Assembly: GCA_963763955.1 (NCBI GenBank)
Contig: CAVXQP010000016.1
Coordinates: forward strand, 62,001-126,000
DNA from: DASUPK01 sp963763955
GTDB lineage: Bacteria > Actinomycetota > Thermoleophilia > Solirubrobacterales > 70-9
DNA: 64,000 bases
Direction of reading: 5' to 3'
Each line of letters begins with the position of its first letter. The stretch's first letter is position 1. Positions 8,463 through 19,790 of the stretch are shown here, one piece after another. A model generated the notes under the pieces. That model saw only the letters and a program-made list of their open reading frames with translations. It had not been told where the DNA came from and ran no database searches. A program made the position numbers and the translations under genes.

Positions 8463-9932
8463 TCAGCAGCGGCGCAGGCGCCGGCCGAGGCGCGCCCGGC
8501 GCCCGTCCGCCAGCACGAGGGTCGCCGCGATCCGCTTCGAGCGGTTGACGGAGAGAGAACGCAGCGGTATCAGCCCGCGTATGGGCAGCTCATCGTCACT
8601 GCCCAGGCCGTGATTCCCGACTTTGAAGCGGGTGCTGTAGATGGCTCCGGCATCGCGGCCGGCGAACACGAGCCTGATCGGCGAACGAGCACAACGGCCC
8701 TCATTCGGCGCCGATCCGCGCCTGAAGCGCAGCTTCATCCGGACATTCGGCTTGTCGCGCGGCCGCCGGGCCGCGAGGGCATCGAGCAGCTGCCGATAGG
8801 CGCCGAAGGCCGGCTTCTCGCTGTAGTCATCGCGGAGCAGGCCATAGTGATATTGGAAGTTCGGAGCGCTGGTCCGATGGTCGCGCAGGTCGAACCAGCG
8901 ATAGTCGGTGACGTGGTAGGTGCCACGAAAGTCGCTGGCGGCAGCGACCATCGAGCGCAGAGCCTGCTCCTGCTGCGCCTCGGAGCGCCCCGTACCCGTC
9001 GGCCAGCCGTTCTCCTCGATCCGGATCGGGACGGTCATCCCGAGCCCGGCGATCGGCATGTAGCAACGCCGGAGCTCGCTGATCGCGGTGATCAGCCCAT
9101 CACCCTCGGCTCCGGAGGTGGCCGGGGGAAGGACGGTCCCGGGATATGCGTCGAGGCCGACCCAGTCAACCGAGCGAACGAAGGTGCGGCCGCCGGTATC
9201 TCGCAGGTAGTCCCAGAAGCTCTCTTCGTTCGCGGGGGTGTTGCGGTAGGCCCAGTTGAAGCCGATCCGGAGCTGGGCGTAGCGGTCCCGGAGGGCCTCC
9301 TTCTTCGCAGCGATCACCCCCCGCACGAGGGCGTCGCGTGCGCCGGGGTAGAACGAGTCGGAGGCGTCCGGGGCGATCGGCGGGAAGTTCACCTCGTTGG
9401 TCACCTGGATTCCGGTCACGCGGCGGTTGCGGCCGAAGACCCGCACGACCCGACGGACGAAGCTGGTCCAAGCCCCGATGTTCCCCACCTGCTCGGGGGT
9501 CGGGTGATAGCGAAGCTGGAGCTCGACGAGGTAGCCCGAATTTGTGTAATGGCGGGTGAGGGCGAGGAATTGCTGGAAGCCCTGCTCGCCGAGGGACCAG
9601 AAGAAGCGATTGAGGCGAAGGGTGATCGGCGTACGAGCTGGCCGTAGCCGGTCGAGTGCAGCGAGGGTCTTCGCGGGGTCGTCGGGCACCGGCGGAACAG
9701 GGGGCCCCACTGCTCCCGCCTCCCCGGAGGGCGTGATGCCGAAGCGGAGCCGGGGGCCTGGGAGCTTGGGCAGGCCCGTGGTGCTCGTGTCACCCGTACA
9801 CGAGGGTTGGGCGTGCGCCCAGTCCGCGGGGATGAGCCACGACGAGCTCAGCGCCGCCGCCAGCGCGATCACGATTCCGGTCGCTGCAAGGGCCCGCCCC
9901 TTCCCCATCATCGGCTCACGGTAGCCCTTCAC
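8463..9932 (-). CDS. Secreted clan-A-type glycosidase
   Basis: This intact 489-residue protein carries an N-terminal signal anchor (residues 12-40). It has the two glutamates expected of a TIM-barrel retaining glycosidase: Glu180 in QVTNEVN (acid/base position) and Glu306/307 in IEENGWPTGTG (nucleophile position). The barrel occupies about residues 60-390. A C-terminal stretch of about 95 residues is basic and strand-rich (KLRFRRGSAPNEGRC and later repeats) and resembles a surface-binding module. The substrate cannot be told. Its start overlaps the end of the AlkZ-like gene by four bases, so it may belong to that leftward operon. Confidence 0.75.
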   Translation of the reverse strand: MKGYREPMMGKGRALAATGIVIALAAALSSSWLIPADWAHAQPSCTGDTSTTGLPKLPGPRLRFGITPSGEAGAVGPPVPPVPDDPAKTLAALDRLRPARTPITLRLNRFFWSLGEQGFQQFLALTRHYTNSGYLVELQLRYHPTPEQVGNIGAWTSFVRRVVRVFGRNRRVTGIQVTNEVNFPPIAPDASDSFYPGARDALVRGVIAAKKEALRDRYAQLRIGFNWAYRNTPANEESFWDYLRDTGGRTFVRSVDWVGLDAYPGTVLPPATSGAEGDGLITAISELRRCYMPIAGLGMTVPIRIEENGWPTGTGRSEAQQEQALRSMVAAASDFRGTYHVTDYRWFDLRDHRTSAPNFQYHYGLLRDDYSEKPAFGAYRQLLDALAARRPRDKPNVRMKLRFRRGSAPNEGRCARSPIRLVFAGRDAGAIYSTRFKVGNHGLGSDDELPIRGLIPLRSLSVNRSKRIAATLVLADGRRARLGRRLRRC

Positions 9933-11023
9933 CCACCGCCCACGGGCATTCCCTCGAACCTTTCGATGTCCCGGATCTCGGCATCGATCTTCGATCCCAG
10001 TCGCTCTCGTTCGCGCCTCGGCAGGTTGAGCGTGATCTCCAGCCGGCCGCTCTTGCGCGAGGAGCGCCAGCCGCCCACGACGACGCCGTCCTCGACGATC
10101 ACCGGGCGGATCCAGCCACCTCCCCCCTCCTTGACGTGCGCGGCGTGCTCGCCGGCGACCGCGAACTCACGGTCCTTCCAGCCGAGCAGGTAGGTGTCGA
10201 AGTTCCCCAACAGCCGGACCTGGCCTTTCGGCGGCAGGCGCGGCGGCCCGCCCCGGGTCACCAGCATCGTCTCGTCGTCCACTCGGACCTCCTCGATCTC
10301 CCTCGAGATCGACTCGAGCCCAGCCCGAACGTCCCGCAGCGGCAGCCCCGACCAGTAGGCGAAGTCCCGATCGGTGGCGGGCCCGAAGGCGCCGAGGTAA
10401 CGGCGGGCTAGCTCCGCGAGCGCTCGATCCCGATCGAAAGGCGGCGGCTTCCCGAACCAGTCCTCGCCGGCGGACCAGGCAGGTGGTCTTGCCTCGGTCG
10501 GGGCCGAGGCAGGCGATCCCGGAGACCACGGCCGTGAGTGCGATGTGCATTCCGGTCTGCTGGTTGAGCTTGATTCCCGCCGCCTCGATCCGCTCCGCGA
10601 ACCTCACTTCGCGTCAGGGGGCCTTCGCTCGCGAGCGCCTCGGCAGCGACTCGCGAGAGCCCTGTCCTGTCTCGCCGGCGAGAGGCCGAGCTGGGAGAGC
10701 CGGCGCCGCGACCACCGCTCGATGCCCGGCTCGAACAGCGGCAGCCACCAGCCTGCGTCATCGGTGGGGATCAGGTGGATCGTCATTCGCATCACCCAGG
10801 TGCGGAGCAGCGACCGCTCCTCGGTGCGAGCCCGCGTGATGTCGGCGGCGGTCAGCTTCCTGGTGCGCGAGCGGAAGGTGAGCGGGCCGGCGTAGACGTC
10901 CTGCGCCTGCGCGCCGGCGATCGACCGGGCGATCTCCGCGGGATCCTTGGCGGACCCCGGCCGGTGCAGCAGCTGCGTGGCGGCGCGTACCCGGGCCAGC
11001 CGGGTCGGATCGACCCCAGCCAC
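9929..11023 (-). CDS. AlkZ/YcaQ-like DNA glycosylase, winged-helix (frameshifted)
   Basis: The protein matches the HTH_42 winged-helix family whose characterised members unhook DNA crosslinks. The N-terminus (GTG at 11023) has RVRAATQLLHRP and then AGAQAQDVYAG, the QxQ motif used in catalysis by AlkZ. The later WVMRMTIHLIP and the C-terminal RLLGNFDTYLLGWKDRE are also typical. The frame shifts three times, around 10660, 10610 and 10470. The ends are in order and the total of about 365 codons is right, so errors are more likely than decay. It follows the SCP2 gene closely and overlaps the glycosidase gene. Confidence 0.75.
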
Positions 11024-11028
11024 CTGTC

Positions 11029-11394
11029 CTAGTGGACCTTCTTGGTCCGGGCGCGCTGCTCATGGCGATCGACCACCTGCGCGATCAGCTTCTGGATCCC
11101 CGAGTCGCCGCTCACCCTGATGTGGCCCGCCTCGTACGCCTCCCTGTAATCGGCCGCGTGGCCCTCCTCGGCGAGCCGGTTGAACTCGGCCCGCTGGAAC
11201 TCGACGGTCACCCGCGCATCCTCGGTCGAGGCGGCCTTGCTGATCTTCGGCCCGGGTAGCTCCACCCGGAACATCTGCACGTCGCCCCGACCCCGCAGCT
11301 CGAGCTCGAAGACCAACTTGAGAGGAGCGAGAGCCGGCACCTCGGCCTGGAAGCGCTCGATCGCGGTCTTGATCAGTTCCTGGGTCGACGCCAT
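11029..11394 (-). CDS. SCP2 sterol-carrier-like protein
   Basis: A 121-residue intact protein, starting at the ATG at 11394. It begins MASTQELIKTAIERFQAEV and ends with DYREAYEAGHIRVSGDSGI, the standard SCP2 layout of a lipid-binding alpha/beta fold in which a small ligand pocket closes over the sheet. It is sandwiched between an SDR gene (one base away) and the AlkZ-like gene, all leftward, in a run that begins with an acyl-CoA dehydrogenase. A lipid or acyl-CoA carrying role fits that context. Confidence 0.75.
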   Translation of the reverse strand: MASTQELIKTAIERFQAEVPALAPLKLVFELELRGRGDVQMFRVELPGPKISKAASTEDARVTVEFQRAEFNRLAEEGHAADYREAYEAGHIRVSGDSGIQKLIAQVVDRHEQRARTKKVH

Positions 11395-11395
11395 C

Positions 11396-12066
11396 TCACC
11401 ACGGTATTGGCTTCCGGTCTCGGAAGAAGCCGCCGGTCGGCCCGTCGTCCGGCAACGTCGCAAGCCAGACGGCGGTGTCAGCCCCCTCCTCCACCGAACG
11501 TGGCGCACCCGATCCGCCCATGTCGGTCCGGACCCATCCTGGACACATCGCGTTGACCTTGATGTCGCGTTCGTCCCACGCCAGGGTCCTGGTGAGCGCG
11601 TTGAGAGCCGCCTTCGAGACACGGTAGGCGCCATAGCCGCCGTTCATGTCGGAGAGCTGGCCGGCGCCGCTCGAGACGTTCACCACCCGCGGCGCCTCGC
11701 TCTTGCGCAGCAGCGGCAGCAGGGCCTCGATCAGGCGCCAGGGGCCGAACGTGTTGACCTCGAGAACCTCATGCGCTTCGTCCAGGTCGTATTCCGCGGC
11801 GCCAACCGGATCGCCGTAGACGCCCGCGTTGTTGACCAGAGCGTCCAGGCGGCCGGGCCCGGACTCGACCGCCTGCAGCTGCCGCGTCGACCGCCGCCTG
11901 GTCGGTGACGTCGAGCCGGATCGGATCGATCCCCTGATGGGTCCGCCACGTCATCCGGGTTGCGCGCGCCGGCGAAGACGAGAAAGCCGTGATCCGCTGC
12001 GAGCTGGCGCGCGATCTCGGCGCCGATCCCGCGGTTCGCGCCGCTGACCAGGGCGACGCGGCTCAA
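11396..12066 (-). CDS. Short-chain dehydrogenase/reductase (frameshifted)
   Basis: Rossmann-fold oxidoreductase: the N-terminus SRVALVSGANRGIGAEIARQ carries TGxxxGxG-type binding residues. The C-terminal half has the catalytic VNVSSGAGQ serine and YGAYRVSK tyrosine/lysine. The start is a TTG at 12066 overlapping the stop of the acyl-CoA dehydrogenase. Frame changes occur near 11955 and 11890; the NNAG segment is recovered only by joining frames. It belongs to the leftward operon dehydrogenase-SDR-SCP2. The substrate is unknown. Confidence 0.75.
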
Positions 12067-13292
12067 ACCTTGTTCCGCTCCAGCAGCTTCTTGCCGATCA
12101 CCATGCGCTGGATCTCGGAGGTTCCCTCTCCGATCAGCAGCAGCGGGGCGTCCCGGTAGAGGCGCTCGATCTCGTACTCCTTCGAGTAGCCGTAGCCACC
12201 GTGGATCCGGAAGGCGTCCTCGACGACCTCCTTGCCGGTCTCGGAGGCGATCAGCTTCGCCATCCCGGCCTCCAGGTCGGAGCGCTCGCCGGCGTCCTTC
12301 ATCCGCGCGGCCTTCCGGGTGACGCAGCCGCGCGGCCTCGATCTTGGTCGCCATGTCGGCGAGCTTGAAGAGGATCGCCTGATGCTGGGCGATCGGCTTG
12401 CCGAAGGTCTTCCGCTCCTGGGAGTACTTCAGCGCCAACTCCAGGGCGCGCTGGGCGATGCCGACGCCGCGGGCCGCGACGTTGACGCGGCCGACCTCGA
12501 GCGCGTCCATCATCTGCGAGAAGCCCTTGCCGAGCCCGGCCTCCTCGCCGCCGAGGATGCGCTCGGGCGGGCACTTGTAGCCCGAGTAGACGAGCTCGGT
12601 GGACTCGACGCCCTTGTAGCCCATCTTCTTGATCTTCGGCGGGATCTCGAGGCCCGCGAACTCGCCCTCGTTCTTCTCCTTCCAGGGCTCCTTCTCGGTG
12701 ATGAAGCAGGTCATCCCCTTGTACGGCGGATCGGCCTTCGGGTCGTTCTTCATCAGCACGAAGACGACGCTCGAGCCGAGCCCGTTGGTGACCCACATCT
12801 TCTGGCCCTCGAGCACCCAATTGCCGTCGTCGTCCTTGGTGGCCGTCGCCTTGATGCCCTGGACGTCGGAGCCGACCTCGGGCTCCGAGAGCGAGAAGGC
12901 GGCGCGGATCTCGCCGGTCGCCATCTTCGGCAGGAAGTACTCCTTCTGCTCGTCGGTGCCGAACTTCATCAGCAGGTAGGAGCCGATGAAGTGGGTGTTG
13001 ACGACGCCGGAGATCGAGATCCAGCCGCGCGAGAGCTCCTCGACGATCATCGCGTAGGTCGTCAGGTCGAGGCCCATGCCGCCGTACTCCTCGGGGATCG
13101 TCACCCCGAAGAGGCCGAGCTCCTTCATCTGCTCGACGATCGGCTCGGGGAACTTGTCCTCGTGGTCGTACTCCTCGGCGTTCGGGATGATCTCGTTGTC
13201 GACGAAGCTCGCGGACCATCTCGACGATGGCCTTCTGCTCGTCGGTCATCTCCTGGATACGTGCTCTCTTGCTGCTCGGTCGCTACGGCCAT
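12063..13292 (-). CDS. Acyl-CoA dehydrogenase (three frameshifts)
   Basis: FAD-dependent acyl-CoA dehydrogenase. Visible landmarks are MKELGLFGVTIPEEYGG, the FAD-binding AAFSLSEPEVGSDVQGI and KMWVTNG, RKTFGKPIAQHQAI, and the catalytic glutamate in LIGEGTSEIQRMVIG near the C-terminus. Start is the ATG at 13292 (MAVATEQQ). Single-base changes near 13270, 13207 and 12322 break the frame. At about 410 codons it has standard length. Methylsuccinyl-CoA dehydrogenase would complete the local ethylmalonyl-CoA route, but the known enzymes carry an extra N-terminal region that is absent here, so substrate assignment stays open. Confidence 0.85.
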
Positions 13293-13392
13293 GGCTCCTC
13301 TGAAGTCGTGTTGAGCGGGGCCCTGCCTGAGGCGAAGGATAGTCGGGGCGCGTACGCTCGGCGCGGGATGAGCGGAGGACACCGATCGACGA

Positions 13393-13836
13393 GTGCCGCG
13401 ACCTTGCCGATCTGATCGGCGAGGCGGACGTATTCGCGAGGCATCGGTCCTCGAGGGACGCAGGGCATCGATCAGATGGTCGAGGCTCCTGCGCGAGCAC
13501 GGCCACCCGCGAGTTCGTGACACTGATGGCCAGCGAGTCGGCTCGCGCACGGAGTGCCGCGGCGTCGAGGGCTTCCGGGAGGCGCTGAGCGACTGGATCA
13601 GCCCGTACGAGTCGTTCCGGCTCGAGATCGAGGAGGTGATCGGCAGCGAGGACAAGCTCGTCTTCCTCGCCCGGCAGGTCGCGACGACCAAGCACGACGC
13701 CGTCGAGGTCGAGACCGAGAGCGCCAGCGTCTGGTGGCTCGAGGACGGCCTGATCAGCCAGGCAGTCTTCTACCTCGACCGACAGGCGGCGCTGAAGGCG
13801 GCCGGGATCGATCCCGACCGCCCATCAGGCGACTGA
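13393..13836 (+). CDS. SnoaL/NTF2-like protein, N-terminus uncertain
   Basis: The last 90 residues are a clear NTF2-like fold: GFREALSDWISPYESFRLEI, then VFLARQVATTKHDAVEVETE, and the terminal helix DRQAALKAAGID. The first 50 residues in this frame are Arg-rich and look out of frame; an ATG at 13369 in another frame may be the true start with an indel near 13415-13480. The protein resembles the NTF2-like cargo proteins of the mobile element but lies in the chromosomal part. Ligand or enzyme activity is unknown. Confidence 0.6.
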   Translation: MPRPCRSDRRGGRIREASVLEGRRASIRWSRLLREHGHPRVRDTDGQRVGSRTECRGVEGFREALSDWISPYESFRLEIEEVIGSEDKLVFLARQVATTKHDAVEVETESASVWWLEDGLISQAVFYLDRQAALKAAGIDPDRPSGD

Positions 13837-14348
13837 CTACTCCTCGGCGAGGATGCCGTAGAGCTTGCGGCGGGCGTCCTTGAGGATCTCCGCCGCCTTG
13901 GTCAGCTGCTCGTCGTCGTCGGCGCGCGCGAGCTGCTTGCGGCGCCGATCAGCCGGAAGAGCTCCTTGCGAGCCTCGAAGCGCGGCGAGTCCTCGTCGCC
14001 CTCCTCCCAGGGCCGCTGGCCCTCGGTCCGCTCCGGGACGGCCTTCTTGCCGGACTCGGTGAGCGAGAAGACCTTGCGGCCGTCGACCTCTTCGGCCGTG
14101 ACCAGGCCCTCGTCCTCGAGCAGCTGGAGCGTCGGGTAGATCGAGCCGGCGCTCGGGCGCCAGCGGCCCCCGGTGCGCTCCTCGAGCTCCTGGATCATCT
14201 CGTAGCCGTGCATGGGCCGGTCGTCGAGCAGCGCCAGGATGGCGCTGCGGACGTCGCCGCGGCGGACGCGATGGCGTCCCCGGCCGTGTCCTCGACCGCC
14301 CCTCATCTCGTGCCGCCCGTATCCGTGGCGGCTTCTCTGTCTGTGCAT
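13837..14348 (-). CDS. PadR-family transcriptional regulator
   Basis: Start chosen at the ATG at 14348 behind AAAGGA. A His/Arg/Gly-rich N-terminal tail (RGGRGHGRGRHRVRRG) precedes the winged helix: DVRSAILALLDDRPMHGYEM, then SAGSIYPTLQLLEDEGLV. This is the PadR signature. The C-terminal helix is reached by one frame change near 13935 and ends KLYGILAEE. The gene faces no obvious target; a perfect AT-rich palindrome lies 34 bases upstream, which suggests autoregulation. Confidence 0.8.
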
Positions 14349-14381
14349 CTCGTTGTTCCTTTCGATCAATCATGAATTAAC

Positions 14382-14393
14382 ACGATATATCGT
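14382..14393. promoter_or_regulatory. Perfect palindrome upstream of padR, likely operator
   Basis: ACGATATATCGT is a perfect 12-bp palindrome in an otherwise GC-rich stretch between the leftward padR start and the leftward GNAT gene upstream. Its place in the promoter region and its AT-rich centre fit a PadR autoregulatory site. Assignment is by position only. Confidence 0.5.
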
Positions 14394-14425
14394 AACAGCG
14401 GATTCGCCTCAGGCTCGCTGTCGCG

Positions 14426-14874
14426 TCACAGCTCCCAGGCGAAGCAGACCGAGCGCCAGCTGGGCCCTCGCGCTCGTAGAAGCGGTGGGCGTCGGCGCGG
14501 GTGTCGGCGCTGTCGAGCTCGAGGTGGGTGGCGCCCCGCTCGCGCGCCCAGTCCTTGGCGGCGTCGAGCAGGTCCTTCCCCACTCCCTGCGAGCGGTGCT
14601 CCGGGCTGACGGCCAGGTCCTCCACCCAGCAGCGCGGGCCGAAGCGGACCGAGTTCAGGTCGCAGGTACGCCGTGCAGAGCCCGAGCAGCTCGCCCCGGT
14701 GCTCGGCCACCAGCACGGCGGCGTCCTGGTCCGCGATCGCGTCGCGCGATCGCCGCCGCGCGCGCGCTCCGGGTCCCACTGCGGCGGCACCGACCCCGGC
14801 GGCGCGAACAGCCACTCGTACATGCCGAGCACCCGCTCGACCTCGCCGGGCACCGCCTCGCGAACCTTCGCCAT
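14426..14874 (-). CDS. GNAT-family N-acetyltransferase (frameshifted)
   Basis: The acetyl-CoA binding motif A is present as VSPEHRSQGVGKDLLDAAKD, followed by GATHLELDSADTRADAHRFY, the usual GNAT motif B region. The start is the ATG at 14874 (MAKVREAVPGEVERVL). The frame changes near 14755, 14665 and 14465; the middle (AVLVAEHRGELLGLCTAYL) and the last 12 residues come from other frames. About 149 codons in all, normal for the family. The acceptor is unknown. Confidence 0.7.
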
Positions 14875-14933
14875 GAGCTTGAGGCTATCCGTGGCGCGCC
14901 CGCGCACTACGCGCTCCAGATAGCGTTCCCGTC

Positions 14934-15996
14934 ATGAGAAACCCAAGAGACTTCTTCAAGCCCGCTGGCGATCGGCGCGCCCGAGCCGCCGCACGAGATC
15001 CCCTTCAAGCCGTCGCGGATGATCCATTTCTTCGACGCGTCCAACGAGAAGATGCGCGCCAAGGTGCCCGACATGGCCAAGCAGGCCGACATCCTGCTCG
15101 GCAACCTCGAGGACGCGATCCCGGTCGACAAGAAGGTCCCGGCCCGCGAGGGCCTGATCGAGGTCGCCAAGCGAGGTCGACTTCGGCGACACCCAGCTCT
15201 GGACGCGGGTCAACGAGCTCGAGAGCCCCTGGTGCCTCGACGACCTCACCCAGCTGGTCACCGAGATCGGCGACAAGCTCGAGGTGATCATGGTCCCGAA
15301 GGTCCAGGGCGCCGTGGGACATCCACTACGTCGACCGGCTGCTGGCCCAGCTCGAGGCGAAGGCGAAGCTCGAGCGCCCGCTGCTGGTCCACGCGATCCT
15401 CGAGACCTCGCTCGGCGTCGTCAACCTCGAGGAGATCGCGACCGCGAGCCCCCGGATGCAGGGGATGAGCTTCGGCCCGGCCGACCTGGCGGCGTCGCGG
15501 CGGATGAAGACGACCCGCGTCGGCGGCGGCCACCCCGGCTACCGGGTGATCGAGGACCCGGATCCCGACAACCCGGACGCGCCGCGCGGCGACCGCGCAG
15601 CAGGACCCGTGGCACTACTCGATCGCCCGCATGGTCGACGCCTGCACGTCGGCCGGGCATCCTGCCCTTCTACGGGCCCGTACGGCGACATCAAGGACAC
15701 CCTGGGCTGCGAGACGCAGTTCCGCGCCGCCTTCCTGCTCGGCTGCGTCGGCGCCTGGTCGCTGCACCCGGTCCAGATCGACATCGCCAAGAAGGTCTTC
15801 TCCCCGCCGCCGGACGAGGTGCTGTTCGCCAAGAAGGTGATCGAGGCGATCCCCGACGGCGCGCGGCGTCCACATGATCGACGGCAAGATGCAGGACGAC
15901 GCGACCTGGAAGCAGTGCAAGGTGATGGTGAACCTCGCCGAGATGCTGGCGAAGAAGGACCCGGAGCTGGCCGAGGCCTACGAGATCAAGGTGTGA
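14934..15996 (+). CDS. mcl: Malyl-CoA/beta-methylmalyl-CoA lyase (frameshifted)
   Basis: HpcH/HpaI-type citrate lyase family enzyme that in the ethylmalonyl-CoA pathway cleaves methylmalyl-CoA to glyoxylate and propionyl-CoA and condenses acetyl-CoA with glyoxylate. Visible are MIHFFDASNEKMRAKVPDMA, GNLEDAIP, the glutamate segment HAILETSLGVVNLEEIA and MQGMSFGPADLAASRRM, and the C-terminal GAWSLHPVQIDIAKKVF. About seven single-base changes interrupt it (for example an extra C near 15174). Length of 354 codons fits. The stop overlaps the GTG of a thioesterase gene. The order with ccr and ecm supports this role over a simple citrate lyase. Confidence 0.85.
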
Positions 15997-16410
15997 GCGA
16001 GCCCTTCCGCCACCGCCTCCGGGTCCGCTACAACGAGTGCGATCCGCAGGGCGTCGTCTTCAACGCCAACTACCTGACCTACTTCGACATCACCATGGGC
16101 GAGCTCTGGCGCGAGCTCGGCGGCTACCAGGCGATGGTCGACGCGGGCGTGGACATGGTCGTCGCCGAGGCGACGATTCGCTACCCGACGCCGCTTCGCT
16201 TCGACGACGAGTTCGAGGTTCGGGCCAGCGGTCACCCGGCTCGGAGACACCTCGATGACCACCGAGCTCGTCATCGTGGACGCGAGGCGACCAGCGTGCC
16301 GAGGGCGAGCTGCGTCACGTCTTCATCGAAACCGGGGGCGGGAAGACCGCGCCTATCCCCGAGCCGATTCGCGCGGGTCTCGCTCGCTACGCGACCGAGA
16401 CGCGGGCTGA
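15993..16410 (+). CDS. 4-hydroxybenzoyl-CoA-type thioesterase
   Basis: The GTG start at 15993 overlaps the lyase stop (GTGA). The hot-dog fold begins with HRLRVRYNECDPQGVVFNAN, which contains the Asp of the catalytic YxExDxxG-like motif, then YFDITMGELWREL. The frame changes near 16232, after which GELRHVFIETGGG is recovered; the exact stop is uncertain because a second change near 16400 is needed to reach a TGA at 16408. Hydrolysis of an acyl-CoA from the preceding lyase pathway is plausible. Confidence 0.7.
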
Positions 16411-16415
16411 GATCT

Positions 16416-17792
16416 TCAGGCGAGCGCGGGCGCCTCGGGCAGGTGCTCGAGCGCCGCTGTCGAGCTCGTCCTCGGAGCAGCTCCAGGTCCTCGAGCTCGC
16501 CGGCGAAGTAGGCCGCGTAGGCGGACATGTCGAAGTGGCCGTGGCCGGAGAGGTTGAAGAGGATCACCCTCTCCTCGCCCGGCCTGCTTGGCCGCCTCGG
16601 CCTCGTCGAACGACGGCGCGGATCGCGTGCGCGGGCTCCGGCGCCGGGATGATCCCCTCGCAGCGGGCGAAGCGCACCGCCGCCTCGAAGGCCGCGGTCT
16701 GCGGCGATCGCCTTGGCCTCGACCAGGCCCTCCTTGACCAGGGCGCAGAGGCTCGGCGCGTCGCCGTGGTAGCGCAGGCCGCCGGCGTGGACCGGCGGCG
16801 GCACGAAGTCGTGGCCGAGCGTGTACATCGGCATCAGCGGCGTCATCCCGACGGTGTCGCCGAAGTCGTAGCGCGTAGCGCGCCGCGCGTGAGCGTCGGG
16901 CAGGCCGCGGGCTCGGCGCCGACGAACCGCGTCTCGTGCCCTCGCGGAGGCGCTGCGCGCAGGAACGGGAAGGCGAGGCCGGCGAAGTTGGAGCCGCCGC
17001 CGACGCAGCCGATGACGACGTCCGGGGACTCGCCCGCCATCTCCATCTGCTCGATGCACTCCTGGCCGATCACCGTCTGGTGCAGGCAGACGTGGTTGAG
17101 CACCGAGCCGAGCGAGTAGTTGGTGTCGTCGGCGCTCGGCGGCGACCTCGACCGCCTCGGAGATCGCGATCCCGAGGCTGCCCGACTCGTGCGTCGGCCT
17201 GCGAGCGGCCGGCCTCGGTCAGGTCGGAGGGGCTGCGGTGGACGGTCGCCGCCCCAGGTCTCGATCATCGCCCTCCGGTACGGCTTCTGGTCGTAGGAGA
17301 TGCCGACCATGAAGACCTCGCACTCGAGGCCGAAGAGCTGGCAGGCGAGCGCCAGCGCCGAGCCCCACTGGCCCGGCGCCGGTCTCGGTCGCGAGCTTCC
17401 TGATCCCGGCCTCGCTGTTGTAGAAGGCCTGCGGCGACCGCGGTGTTCGGCTTGTGCGAGCCGGCCGGCGAGACGCCCTCGTACTTGTAGTAGATGTGCG
17501 CCGGCGTATCGAGCTCGCGCTCGAGGCGCCGCGCGCGCAGCAGCGGCGTCGGCCGCCAGAGCCGGTAGATGTCGCGGACCTCATCGGGGATCTCGATATC
17601 CGGCTCGGTCGAGACCTCCTGCGCGATCAGCCCCATCGGGAAGATCGGCGCGAGGTCGTCGGGCCCGACCGGCTCGCCGGTGGCCGGGCTGAGCGGCGGT
17701 GGCGGCGGATCGCCGGGCAGGTCGGCCAGCAGGTTCACCCAGCTGGTCGGGATCTGATCCTCGGAGAGCTGGAACTTCACCTGATCGCCCAT
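16416..17792 (-). CDS. trpB: TrpB2-type tryptophan synthase beta chain (many frameshifts)
   Basis: PLP enzyme of the TrpB2 subgroup, which condenses indole with serine. It begins MGDQVKFQLSEDQIPTSWVN, the subgroup's characteristic N-terminus. The PLP lysine lies in EGVSPAGSHKPNTAVA and the phosphate loop in VIGCVGGGSNFAGLAFPF. The C-terminus has ILFNLSGHGHFDMSAYAAYF. At least seven frame changes (for example near 17437, 17377, 17195, 17140, 16950, 16868 and 16700) interrupt a gene of normal length. No trpA is adjacent, as is common for TrpB2. It converges with the thioesterase gene, the stops being a few bases apart. Confidence 0.85.
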
Positions 17793-17829
17793 GGCCGAGC
17801 GATTCTATGTGTCTTGCAAAGCGGCTCGG

Positions 17830-19651
<1,822 letters not shown>

Positions 19652-19790
19652 TGATGCGCTCAACTCCTTGTTCGATGGATTGATTCCCCTCCCCGCGAGG
19701 CGCGGGATGGTCTCATACCCGCGCCGTCGTACAAGCTTTATAGGGGGTTTGTTCGGCTCATCGGAACATACCCGGCGGGGTGGAGCAAGC

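Noticed and set aside
8610..9647. Long rightward frame opposite the glycosidase gene
   Set aside because: The leftward protein has a signal peptide and both catalytic glutamate motifs; the opposite frame shows no domain and mirrors its codon bias.
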